NCBI GenBank assembly: GCA_903877115.1
Contig: CAIRCS010000166.1
Span: forward strand, 1-42,638
Reading direction: 5' to 3'
DNA length: 42,638 bases
DNA from: an uncultured Legionella sp.
GTDB lineage: Bacteria; Pseudomonadota; Gammaproteobacteria; Legionellales; Legionellaceae
The notes beneath the pieces were generated by a model that did not search any database, had not been told where the DNA came from, and was given only the letters and a program-made list of their open reading frames with translations. The first letter of the stretch is position 1; each line of letters begins with the position of its first letter. Positions 31,024 to 40,100 of the stretch are shown here, piece after piece. Both the position numbers and the translations under genes were made by a program.

Positions 31024-31764
31024 ATGCCTATCAAGATGTTTCAATTTCAATTAGAAAATGCCCACATGATTTCACCGAGAGTCAAACACTTTGTTATTTC
31101 CAACACAGAAAGTGAGATTTTTGACTACTTACCAGGACAATTCATTACCATTCTTTTTGAGCATCAAGGTAAAACATTGCGTCGCAGTTATAGTATTGCT
31201 ACACCCCCTCAAGGCAGTAATCACCTAGAATTTGCGGCTTCTTATGTTGAGTCTGGACCAGGCTCAGAATATTTGTTCCACCTCAAGCCTGGAGACAAAA
31301 TCCAAGTTTCCGGCCCATATGGTAGATTGGTTCTCAAAGAACCCGCTCCGCGCCGCTATATTTTACTGGCAACCAGCACTGGAGTGACGCCATACCGCGC
31401 CATGATCCCCGCGTTAGAGCAACATTTGGCCTCAGATCCTGACGCTTCAGTGGTCGTATTTGAAGGCGTCCAAAATCAAGCTGAAGTTTTATATGCGGAA
31501 GACTTTTTAAATTGGGCAGCACAATCACCCCGTGTGTTATTTCGCGCATATTTAAGCCGCGAAAAACTGGAACAGAAACCTGACCATATCCATTACGGCC
31601 ATGTCCAAGCAGGATTTGCTGATTTGAATTTAAATCCAGAACAAGATTTTGTATATTTGTGCGGCAACCCAGCTATGATTGACGAAGCATTCGAATTATT
31701 AAAAGAGCAAGGGTTTTCAACGCAACAAATTGTCAGAGAAAAATATATTTCATCGACCAAATAG
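31024..31764 (+). CDS. ferredoxin/flavodoxin-NADP reductase-like FAD oxidoreductase
   Basis: 'RRSYSIATPP' FAD site, 'GPYGRLVL', 'ILLATSTGVTPYRAMIPAL', 'VYLCGNPAMIDEAFELLKEQGF'. Confidence 0.88.
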   Translation: MPIKMFQFQLENAHMISPRVKHFVISNTESEIFDYLPGQFITILFEHQGKTLRRSYSIATPPQGSNHLEFAASYVESGPGSEYLFHLKPGDKIQVSGPYGRLVLKEPAPRRYILLATSTGVTPYRAMIPALEQHLASDPDASVVVFEGVQNQAEVLYAEDFLNWAAQSPRVLFRAYLSREKLEQKPDHIHYGHVQAGFADLNLNPEQDFVYLCGNPAMIDEAFELLKEQGFSTQQIVREKYISSTK

Positions 31765-31775
31765 AGGATAGCATT

Positions 31776-32804
31776 ATGTACTACAACGAATTATCACAAA
31801 TCATCGAGAAACTAACCCAATCTGGAAAAGGTATTTTAGCTGCAGATGAAAGCAATAGTACGATTGGCAAACGCTTTGCTGCTATCAAACTCGATAATAC
31901 TGCGGACAATCGCCGTGATTATCGTTTATTGCTCGCCAACACACCCGATCTTGAAGAGTACATCTCTGGCGTCATTTTATTTGAAGAAACATTTTCGAAC
32001 CAAGACTCAAACGGCCGCAGCGTTCCAGACATTCTATTAGCCAAAGGCATTTTACCTGGGATCAAAGTTGATAAAGGCCTCCAAGACTTACCCCATACGC
32101 AGAAAGAACAAGTCACTTTGGGCTTAGACGACTTACCTGAGCGCTTAGCCGCTTTCAAAGCCAAAGGTGCGAAATTTGCCAAATGGCGGAATGTATATAG
32201 CATTACAGAATGCACGCCCAGTATGGCTGCCATCAAAACTGGCGCAGAAAATTTGGCGCGTTATGCCGCTGCTTGCCAAGCAATCGGCATTGTCCCCATT
32301 GTAGAACCCGAAGTTTTAATGGATGGCGACCATACCATTGATCATTGTGCGGAAGTGTGTGAATTGGTATTACATGAATTATTTCATGCCCTGTTTATTC
32401 ATCAAATTGCACTCGAACATATCATACTCAAACCCAGTATGGTCACCTGTGGCAAATCCGCCAAACCCTTTAGCACACCGGAAGACATTGCCGATTATAC
32501 GTTGAGTGTTTTTCATAATACGGTATTATCAGCTGTGCCCAGTATTAATTTCTTATCCGGCGGACAAACACCTGAACAAGCAACCGCAAACCTCAATGCC
32601 ATCAATAGCAGCGGTTACCAACCGTGGAATCTCAGTTTTTCATACGGACGGGCTTTGCAAGAAGAATGTATTCAAGTTTGGCAAGGGAAAGCAGCGAATG
32701 TCAGCAAAGCTCAAGCCAAGCTTCTACACCGTGCCCGCCTCAATAGCTTAGCCTGTTTGGGAGAGTATCAAGTCTCTGAAGCAGTTGCTGAAGTGGAAGG
32801 GTAA
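31776..32804 (+). CDS. class I fructose-bisphosphate aldolase
   Basis: 'GKGILAADESNSTIGKRF', 'FAKWRNVYSI', 'PIVEPEVLMDGDH', Schiff-base region 'HIILKPSMVTCG', 'FLSGGQTPEQATANLNAIN'. Confidence 0.96.
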   Translation: MYYNELSQIIEKLTQSGKGILAADESNSTIGKRFAAIKLDNTADNRRDYRLLLANTPDLEEYISGVILFEETFSNQDSNGRSVPDILLAKGILPGIKVDKGLQDLPHTQKEQVTLGLDDLPERLAAFKAKGAKFAKWRNVYSITECTPSMAAIKTGAENLARYAAACQAIGIVPIVEPEVLMDGDHTIDHCAEVCELVLHELFHALFIHQIALEHIILKPSMVTCGKSAKPFSTPEDIADYTLSVFHNTVLSAVPSINFLSGGQTPEQATANLNAINSSGYQPWNLSFSYGRALQEECIQVWQGKAANVSKAQAKLLHRARLNSLACLGEYQVSEAVAEVEG

Positions 32805-32815
32805 CCCATTAAAAA

Positions 32816-32846
32816 ACCCGCGGTCATAATAGTGTGAGCCGCGGGT
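32816..32846 (-). terminator. intrinsic terminator candidate for the minus-strand gene (convergent junction)
   Basis: ACCCGCGG / CCGCGGGT stem; on the minus strand followed by TTTTTT. Confidence 0.65.
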
Positions 32847-32876
32847 ATATTGCGTTTTATATTTTCAAACGCTCAT

Positions 32877-33386
32877 TTAGCAGAAATATCCGATTGGCAA
32901 AGTAGCTGTGGTCTTATCAAACCCCCTGTGAACCGGAGCCGTAAATGATTCGTTACAAGCTCTCGTTAAATCATGTTGTTGACCGGTGGTGGGCTGATGG
33001 TTGACCTTCACCACCACTTGCAAGGCATTCAATAACGTATAGAGCGTAACTGCCACTACCGCAGCAATGAAGAAGGGTTGCACTGCAAGACCCAACACCC
33101 AAGCCCCTACTGGCATAGTTAATGCTAGTAGGGCTAAATCAACCGCTGCTACCAAGTAACGAGATATAGCATTGAAGTACTCAAAATGATGCATAGCTAG
33201 TCGCAGAGCGACCGCTGGAGCATATAATGCCAACCCACCCGCGAAGCCCGCCGCAGCCGCAGCCCCTAACGTACTCACCGTTGCTGCTGTACCCAGATGT
33301 AATGCACCCGCAGAAAAAAAGCCCATGGCACCAAAAATAGCGCCGTGCAAACCAGAATTTATAAAAGAATAGCCACAACCCGACAT
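32877..33386 (-). CDS. hypothetical hydrophobic Gly/Ala-rich membrane protein
   Basis: ORF in the 32877..33572 frame; likely start MSGCGYSFINSG, supported by TATAAT at 33418-33423 upstream of that ATG. Hydrophobic helices with GAAAAAGFAGG. Confidence 0.6.
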   Translation of the reverse strand: MSGCGYSFINSGLHGAIFGAMGFFSAGALHLGTAATVSTLGAAAAAGFAGGLALYAPAVALRLAMHHFEYFNAISRYLVAAVDLALLALTMPVGAWVLGLAVQPFFIAAVVAVTLYTLLNALQVVVKVNHQPTTGQQHDLTRACNESFTAPVHRGFDKTTATLPIGYFC

Positions 33387-33534
33387 ATTAACCCCTATAA
33401 ATGAACAAAGAACGTATATTATACACAGACTCATAGGTTGCGCATAGAGAGTCACGTAAAACAAGGAACCTCCAGGAAAATAATGGCGATCATTCGTCAA
33501 AAGCTCCTCAGGATGACGTGCGTGGTTGTATTTT

Positions 33535-33684
33535 TTACTTTTTCTGATTGCTGGGAACGTTAGGTTTAGCATTATTTACTTTGTCACAAACATCCTTGGT
33601 GATTTTTGTTTTCGGTGCCACATCACAAATAGTTTTAATATCAGTAACTTCCGGATGTTCCTTCGGTTTATTATCTTGCTTCAT
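33535..33684 (-). CDS. 49-aa small protein (absent from supplied ORF track)
   Basis: MKQDNKPKEHPEVTDIKTICDVAPKTKITKDVCDKVNNAKPNVPSNQKK*; AAGGAG 8 nt upstream of ATG. Confidence 0.55.
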   Translation of the reverse strand: MKQDNKPKEHPEVTDIKTICDVAPKTKITKDVCDKVNNAKPNVPSNQKK

Positions 33685-33712
33685 AGAACCATCTCCTTGT
33701 CATAAACCAACT

Positions 33713-34342
33713 TTACCACATCACACTATACTGTTTCTGGTCCCAATGTAAACTTGCTATATTTCCTAGTATCACATCACGCACCCCCGCCGGGGTTCCT
33801 GTAAAAATAATATCCCCTTTTTGCAACGGGAAACAATGACTGATATAAACCAATAGGTCTTCAGGAAGCATCATCATATCTCTGCCTTTGGCCGATTGGC
33901 GTATTTGCTCCTCTACACGCAATTCAAAGCTCACCTCTAGATAATTCGGAAATAACTCATAAGGGATCCAAGGACCTAAAACCGCAGCATCTTTGAACAC
34001 TTTTGCTATGGTCCAAGGATGTCCTTGCTTTTTTAATTGACTTTGCGTGCTGCGTAAGGTCATATCAAGGCCCAAGGTTACGGCAGAAATAGCTTTTTTT
34101 GCTTCATCTTGAGTCATTCGATAGCCATCGCATCCCATACATAGCACAATTTCACATTCGGGTTGCACATGCGATTCATCACTGGGATAGTCTAGCAACA
34201 ACTGCTCTCCCCAATGCGTGGCTTGCTTTAAAACGCTAGCCGGCTTTAAAAATAAGACCGGCTTTTCTGGGACGAGATCGCCCAACTCCAACGCATGATC
34301 CAGATAATTTTTTCCGACACAGACAATTTTATCAATCGTCAT
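33713..34342 (-). CDS. fumarylacetoacetate hydrolase family protein
   Basis: 'KIVCVGKNYLDHALELGDLVPEKPVLFLKPAS', 'GPWIPYELF', 'LLVYISHCFPLQKGDIIFTGTPAGV'. Start moved from 34420 because the N-terminal extension lies in a repeat. Confidence 0.92.
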   Translation of the reverse strand: MTIDKIVCVGKNYLDHALELGDLVPEKPVLFLKPASVLKQATHWGEQLLLDYPSDESHVQPECEIVLCMGCDGYRMTQDEAKKAISAVTLGLDMTLRSTQSQLKKQGHPWTIAKVFKDAAVLGPWIPYELFPNYLEVSFELRVEEQIRQSAKGRDMMMLPEDLLVYISHCFPLQKGDIIFTGTPAGVRDVILGNIASLHWDQKQYSVMW

Positions 34343-34370
34343 TTTGATATCCTTATTTTTAGAGAGCTGT

Positions 34371-34402
34371 GTCATTCCCGCGAAGGCGGGAATCCATCCT
34401 TT
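34371..34402. repeat. single-arm copy of the dispersed palindromic repeat
   Basis: gtcattcccgcgaaggcgggaatccatcct. Confidence 0.75.
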
Positions 34403-34484
34403 CATTGGTAAAGCACCCAATCAAAGATAGCTCCCAGCCTAAGCCAGGACGACCCTTTTGTTAAATATTGTTTTTTTCTTGATC

Positions 34485-36101
34485 CTATCCCTCACAATCA
34501 CCATAATCAATCACCACTTCATCTAAAGCATCTTTCACATCGTCTTCTGAAAATCCCAAATCCCGAGTAGCGGCCAAAATCCCACATGCCCCTTCTATAA
34601 AATTCGTAGTTGGTGTCCAATAATCCATATTAGCTTTCACCATCACATGAAAAGCCTTTTGGGGATCCCAACCAGCATGATTGGCCAACAGATAGTAGAG
34701 ATAATTGTAAACACCACTGCTGTAATGCACATCCATGCCAATTTGATAATCAATGGCACGTTCAATCGATACCCCATCCCGACTAGGATGTTGAAACCAA
34801 CGCAAAGCACCTTTGCTCTTTAGTACATCCGCCCCCACATGCCAAGTCGCCTTGCCATAGACATAATACTCTGCCGCTTGCGATGCCATATCTGAGAACG
34901 CTTCATTGATTCCACCCGCTTGCCCACGATACAGCAACCCAGAATGCTGCTGGGTAAAGCCATGCGACAGTTCATGCGCTGTAATGCTTAGAGCCACTAA
35001 CGGATGCAGCATGCCATCCCCATCTCCAAAAGTCATTTGCCGACCATCCCAGAATGCATTAGCAAAATAATTGCTAAAATGGACACGGAATATCATTTTC
35101 ATGGGCTGATTTCCCTTCTGTAAAACCTCTACGCCATATTGGGTGCGATACATGGTTTTGACCAATTCTCCAAAATACATTGCATCATTAGACACAGAAT
35201 AACTGCCATTAGCTTGGTCATATCCATCCCCATCATAGCCGGTCCAATATAGCTGCTCGGGATTATCTTCTTCGCAAAGAAAACTCATGGGATGATTAGG
35301 CCGCAAAGTATGATGTTGCATGTCCACCACCATAATATGTTCATTTTCTAAAAAACAGAGACCCGGCCTATCCTCCCGGAACAGCTCAAGGTACGGCAAA
35401 TCTTTTCCATATTGATATTTACCAGTACGCCGATTGCCACCAAAGCCCAAGCCATGAACCGTTTGTTGCAACGTGGTCAATGCATCCCATTGCAATAAAA
35501 TTTTTCCCGTCTTTTCTGCGATAATCACCGTGGGTTGGCTGGGCAATCCATCTTTTGGTTGCAAATACACTTGCATTTGGTAAGCCCAATGCGCTTTATA
35601 CTGTTCATCTATATACACAATCGCTTGAATAGACTGGTCTACTATTTTATCTTGCACAAACGACTGACGATAAATTTGTAATTGTTGGTTCGCGTTGGCT
35701 ACAAATTCTGGTGGCGGATTACCTAAATCGTCTTGTAGTTTTTGGTAAATACTCCCCGTCATGCGCACTGTCGCAGCGGAGCCCGGAAAATGCTTACGAT
35801 GAAACACCGCATACCCGCCAAACACCGGAAACCCCCTATACCGTTGCTGCATATGAATATGTTCCGTCTTTTGTGCATCATGATGACGCTCAATCAATAA
35901 AAAATCTTGCGGCATCACCAAAGACGGATTAGCAGGATGTTGGGATAAGCTAACGGGTATTTTATTTTGCAGACTGGCAAAAGACATCTGCGTCAGAGCG
36001 AGGCGCTCTGCTGCATGCAGTGAAAAAGAAATTAATAAAACAAACAGCGCGATAATGCGCGACAAGACAGGTCGTGAATAATCCATTTCGAGGTGCTCCA
36101 T
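34485..36101 (-). CDS. secreted M4-family zinc metalloprotease (thermolysin/pseudolysin-like)
   Basis: Signal peptide, FTP-like propeptide, 'SITAHELSHGFTQQHSGL' HExxH motif and 'GGINEAFSDM' glutamate motif. Confidence 0.94.
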   Translation of the reverse strand: MEHLEMDYSRPVLSRIIALFVLLISFSLHAAERLALTQMSFASLQNKIPVSLSQHPANPSLVMPQDFLLIERHHDAQKTEHIHMQQRYRGFPVFGGYAVFHRKHFPGSAATVRMTGSIYQKLQDDLGNPPPEFVANANQQLQIYRQSFVQDKIVDQSIQAIVYIDEQYKAHWAYQMQVYLQPKDGLPSQPTVIIAEKTGKILLQWDALTTLQQTVHGLGFGGNRRTGKYQYGKDLPYLELFREDRPGLCFLENEHIMVVDMQHHTLRPNHPMSFLCEEDNPEQLYWTGYDGDGYDQANGSYSVSNDAMYFGELVKTMYRTQYGVEVLQKGNQPMKMIFRVHFSNYFANAFWDGRQMTFGDGDGMLHPLVALSITAHELSHGFTQQHSGLLYRGQAGGINEAFSDMASQAAEYYVYGKATWHVGADVLKSKGALRWFQHPSRDGVSIERAIDYQIGMDVHYSSGVYNYLYYLLANHAGWDPQKAFHVMVKANMDYWTPTTNFIEGACGILAATRDLGFSEDDVKDALDEVVIDYGDCEG

Positions 36102-36226
36102 ATACTTAGGCTACGCAAAAAGCGCAGAGCTAAGCTTGCGGTTGGTTGGACAAAGGCAAGTTCCATTCTTGCCACTACTAGAGCCACTGACGTGTACACC
36201 TAGCACGAGGAAATTCTAATCAATTT

Positions 36227-37108
36227 TTAAGCGTACTTCAATCCATTAACCATCGTATTTTTATGATAAATATAATGCTGTACGATTTGATCCGCTTGCT
36301 CAGGACTTAATGGCTTGCTGATCACCCCATCCATGAAATAATAATCGCAATCATATTTGACTAAATCAGCCTCAAATGAGGTCAGCGCGATAATGGGAAC
36401 ATGAAATTTAGTGCCTTTTTCTAATTGACGAAATTGTTTGGAGAGCACATACCCAGAGGTATCTTCCAAACCAATATCCATAATCACCAAATCGTAAGTC
36501 CCAGGTTGGAACAAAGCCGTTGCTTGTTGACCCGTATCCGCGCAATCCACATCACAATTCAGAGCACGCATCAAGGACTCTTCTACTTTCTTCGCCACCA
36601 AATTGTCTTCTACTATCAAAACCCTAGGCGCGCGATTCTCTAGACCTTTGGCCTGGGCTGCAAACTGGGGTTTTTCTTGTTTTGGACGCGGCTCAGGTAC
36701 TTCAACCAGCACCACAACAGCACCCAGGACCCGACCGGATTGATCTAACAATGGGTCGCGATTACAAATAAAATGATGGATCGTACCATCCGGAAACAAA
36801 ATGGGGGGCAAATCACGGTCATACATGGCTTGTCCGGAAAAAACAACAGACATGTCATCCAAACGAAATGCATCAATCACGGTGGGAGACCACTGAGCAA
36901 CCTGAGCTAGTTTCGGATAAGGCGTTCCTGAAAAATCGCTGAGGTTTTTTAAGCCTAAAAATTGGGTAAACCGCATATTACACCCTTGCAATATACAATC
37001 TTTATCAATCCAATATACCCAATTTGGCACGCAGTTTATGATGGACGAATAATATTGATGCACATCCTGGAGCTCAACTTGTTTGCTTTTTTTATTCTCA
37101 TCAACCAT
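36227..37108 (-). CDS. PAS domain - receiver (REC) domain protein without kinase or output domain
   Basis: N-terminal PAS-like 'IINCVPNWVYWIDKDCILQGCNMRFTQFLGL', C-terminal REC 'RVLIVEDNLVAKKVEESLM...YDLVIMDIGLEDTSGY...ALTSF...VISKPL'. Confidence 0.85.
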   Translation of the reverse strand: MVDENKKSKQVELQDVHQYYSSIINCVPNWVYWIDKDCILQGCNMRFTQFLGLKNLSDFSGTPYPKLAQVAQWSPTVIDAFRLDDMSVVFSGQAMYDRDLPPILFPDGTIHHFICNRDPLLDQSGRVLGAVVVLVEVPEPRPKQEKPQFAAQAKGLENRAPRVLIVEDNLVAKKVEESLMRALNCDVDCADTGQQATALFQPGTYDLVIMDIGLEDTSGYVLSKQFRQLEKGTKFHVPIIALTSFEADLVKYDCDYYFMDGVISKPLSPEQADQIVQHYIYHKNTMVNGLKYA

Positions 37109-37296
37109 TATGTTTACTCCCCTATCTATCCCTGACAAGAAAACACCGCACATATATCCTACAAATTATTATAAATAGACTTGACGCTGAGTTAAGATGG
37201 CACTAAAATCGTCAACCTAACATAATCAGTAATGATATTTTTTATATCATACTATACCCTAACGGGTAAGTATGTAGCATAATGAGGAAAAATTGA

Positions 37297-37530
37297 ATGC
37301 CCACAGTTCGCGTGAAAGAAGGCGAAAACCCTGAATATGCACTACGTCGTTTCAAACGTTCGTGTGAAAAAGCTGGTCTTTTAACTGAATTACGTCGTCG
37401 AGAATTCTATGAAAAACCAACGGCTGAGCGTAAACGCAAGCAAGCCGCTGCAGTCAAACGTCATCTTAAAAAAATCTCTAGAGACGTTATTACTGGTCGA
37501 AGTGACCGCCGTAGAAGACGTAGTGAATGA
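37297..37530 (+). CDS. rpsU: 30S ribosomal protein bS21
   Basis: '[55 protein letters not shown]'. Confidence 0.97.
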   Translation: MPTVRVKEGENPEYALRRFKRSCEKAGLLTELRRREFYEKPTAERKRKQAAAVKRHLKKISRDVITGRSDRRRRRSE

Positions 37531-37970
37531 CCATCAAAGAACGCATTAACGCTGAGATCAAGGATGCAATGCGTGCCCAAGCTAAGCAGCAATTAGGTAC
37601 CTTACGCTTAATTACTGCTGCTATCAAACAAATCGAAGTAGATGAACGTATCGAAGTTGATGATACTCGTCTTCTGGTCATTTTAGACAAAATGGTCAAA
37701 CAGCGAAAAGAATCCATACATCAATTTCAAGCTGCCGGTCGTGATGATTTGGTAGCAGTCGAAAATTATGAACTAGATATTATCCGCCACTATATGCCAA
37801 CACCCTTGTCAGACGATGAAGTGAAGGCATTGGTGGCAGACGCCATTCAAGCAACTCAAGCAGAAAAAATGGCTGACATGGGCAAAGTCATGGCTCATCT
37901 CAAACCGCAGCTTCAAGGGCGTGCCGATATGAGTACCGTAAGTGCTTGGATCAAAGGACATTTGGCGTAA
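37527..37970 (+). CDS. yqeY: GatB/YqeY domain-containing protein
   Basis: '[41 protein letters not shown]', '[25 protein letters not shown]'. Confidence 0.94.
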   Translation: MTIKERINAEIKDAMRAQAKQQLGTLRLITAAIKQIEVDERIEVDDTRLLVILDKMVKQRKESIHQFQAAGRDDLVAVENYELDIIRHYMPTPLSDDEVKALVADAIQATQAEKMADMGKVMAHLKPQLQGRADMSTVSAWIKGHLA

Positions 37971-37980
37971 ATAATTTCTA

Positions 37981-38029
37981 AGTTGGGCTTTGGCCCAACG
38001 TAAATTTTCTTGTTGGGCAAAAACCCAAC
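37981..38029. terminator. tandem hairpins between yqeY and dnaG (attenuator or REP-like)
   Basis: GTTGGGC-TTTG-GCCCAAC (37982-37999) and GTTGGG-N6-CCCAAC (38012-38029). Confidence 0.5.
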
Positions 38030-38121
38030 CTACCACAAAAACACTGCTCTCAAAATAACCAAGAAATCTTGCTGTAAATTTGCTAAAATACCTTTAACGC
38101 TATCCTAGTGACCCTATTTTT

Positions 38122-39852
38122 ATGCAAGGTCTTATTCCACGTCAATTTATCGATGACCTATTAACCAAAATTGAATTAGTAGACCTCATTGATGCCTATG
38201 TCCCTTTGAAAAAAAGAGGTCTCAATTATTTGGCCTGCTGTCCTTTTCATAATGAAAAAACCCCCTCTTTCAATGTGATCCCGAAAAAGCAGTTTTACCA
38301 TTGCTTTGGCTGTGGCGCGAGTGGAAATGCCATCAGTTTCATTATGAATTATTTGCATCAATCATTTCCACAAACCATTGAAACATTGGCTGCCAAAGCA
38401 GGCATGGTCATCCCTAGAGAAGCCTTACCAGACCATGTGAAACAAACCATTAGCTTGCATGCTATTTTACAGAAACTAAATGAATTCTATCAAAACACCT
38501 TGCGCACTCCCGCAGGCGCTGTGGCAATTGCTTATTTAAAACAACGTGGGATTAATGGCAAAATCGCTCAGCAGTATCAAATCGGATATGCACCCCAAGG
38601 CTGGCATACCATCGCGCAACATTTGCCACAGAACCAAGCCGAGCTCATCGCCACTGGCATGCTCATTCAGAAAGATAATCAGAAAACCTATGATCGTTAT
38701 CGCCACCGCATCATGTTTCCAATACATGACCGGCATGGGCGCATGACCGGGTTTGGTGGACGCGCACTCGACAATGATCAACAACCCAAATATTTAAACT
38801 CACCTGAAACCGTTTTGTTCCAAAAAAGTCACGAATTGTATGGGTTATACCAAATACTCCAAACGCGCTCCGAATTTTCTACGATAGTGATCGTGGAGGG
38901 TTACATGGATGTAATTGCCTTAGCGCAACATGGGATCACTTACGCAGTTGCAACTTTGGGTACAGCCACAACAGCCCACCATATCCAATTATTAAGTAAA
39001 TACACCCAAGATTTACATTTTTGTTTTGATGGTGACCAAGCTGGTCGCCAAGCCGCTTGGCGCGCACTCGAAGTAGGCTTGCCTTATTTAGACGCGGGCT
39101 TGCAAGCACATTTTATTTTTTTGCCTGATGGACATGATCCGGATAGCTTCATTCGAGCTGAAGGAAAAGACGCATTTGAAATATTGTTACAAAAGGCAGT
39201 GCCATTGCATGAGCTCTTGTTTACTACGCTGATGAAAGATATTGATACGACTGATCTCACCGGCAAAAATCGTCTGATTCATATGACCAAACCCTATTTG
39301 GCAAAAATTCCTGATTGCCCGTATAAAGCACTGTTAATGAGTGAACTAGCAAGATTGACGCATATTGATCAGCATAGAATTGAGCAACTATTAGAGGCCC
39401 CTCCACCGCCTCAAGTCGAAAAACCAGACCATCCGGCACCTCACTGGCAACGCACCCCTTTACGCATTGCGTTGGCACTCCTCATTCAAAACCCTCGTTT
39501 ATTCACTCAAGACCTACCCAAAATTGATGGCTCAACTTCCACAGACCCAGATCAAATTTTGATAACCGTGCTCATGCAACACCTGGCGCAACAGCCACAA
39601 TTGAATACCGCGACCTTAGTTGAGCATTTTCGTGACACACCATGGTTTGAAGTCCTCGGCCAATTAGCCGCATGGGACCATCAAGTCCCCGACCAAGCGC
39701 AAGCCAGTGAACTAACTGAAATGTTGCGATTTTTAGCCAAAAAAACCCGCGAATCCCTCATTCAGAGCTTGATTGGAAAATCAAAACAACAAGAACTCAG
39801 CGCGCAAGAGCGCCAGGCGCTACAAAAAATGCTTCGTGAGCGCCACATTTAG
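38122..39852 (+). CDS. dnaG: DNA primase
   Basis: Zinc-binding 'YLACCPFHNEKTPSFNVIPKKQFYHCFGCGASG', TOPRIM 'VIVEGYMDVIALAQHGI', 'CFDGDQAGRQAAWRALE'. Confidence 0.98.
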   Translation: MQGLIPRQFIDDLLTKIELVDLIDAYVPLKKRGLNYLACCPFHNEKTPSFNVIPKKQFYHCFGCGASGNAISFIMNYLHQSFPQTIETLAAKAGMVIPREALPDHVKQTISLHAILQKLNEFYQNTLRTPAGAVAIAYLKQRGINGKIAQQYQIGYAPQGWHTIAQHLPQNQAELIATGMLIQKDNQKTYDRYRHRIMFPIHDRHGRMTGFGGRALDNDQQPKYLNSPETVLFQKSHELYGLYQILQTRSEFSTIVIVEGYMDVIALAQHGITYAVATLGTATTAHHIQLLSKYTQDLHFCFDGDQAGRQAAWRALEVGLPYLDAGLQAHFIFLPDGHDPDSFIRAEGKDAFEILLQKAVPLHELLFTTLMKDIDTTDLTGKNRLIHMTKPYLAKIPDCPYKALLMSELARLTHIDQHRIEQLLEAPPPPQVEKPDHPAPHWQRTPLRIALALLIQNPRLFTQDLPKIDGSTSTDPDQILITVLMQHLAQQPQLNTATLVEHFRDTPWFEVLGQLAAWDHQVPDQAQASELTEMLRFLAKKTRESLIQSLIGKSKQQELSAQERQALQKMLRERHI

Positions 39853-39855
39853 CCC

Positions 39856-39947
39856 TATACCCAATAAACTTCAAAATGCTATGTTTTGATTTTGTAGTGT
39901 TTTTCTTTGAAAAATCAAAAATAGCATTTTGAAGTTTATTGGGTATA
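39856..39947. repeat. MITE-like element with 27-bp perfect terminal inverted repeats
   Basis: TATACCCAATAAACTTCAAAATGCTAT (39856-39882) is the reverse complement of ATAGCATTTTGAAGTTTATTGGGTATA (39921-39947); TA flanks. Confidence 0.85.
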
Positions 39948-40100
39948 TAATAAAAGGTTACAAATAAACAACCTCGTATGATATCATCTTAGTCAATATT
40001 CATAGCATATGAGCGTTTTGAAATAAATCTAACAATATGCTGGCAAGTTTTTTTTCGCCAGTTTATAATCGAGGATGAATTAAGGTAGATGTATTAATAT

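Noticed and set aside
37981-38029. Riboswitch between yqeY and dnaG
   Set aside because: Only two simple GTTGGG/CCCAAC hairpins of a common REP-like type; no structured aptamer evident.
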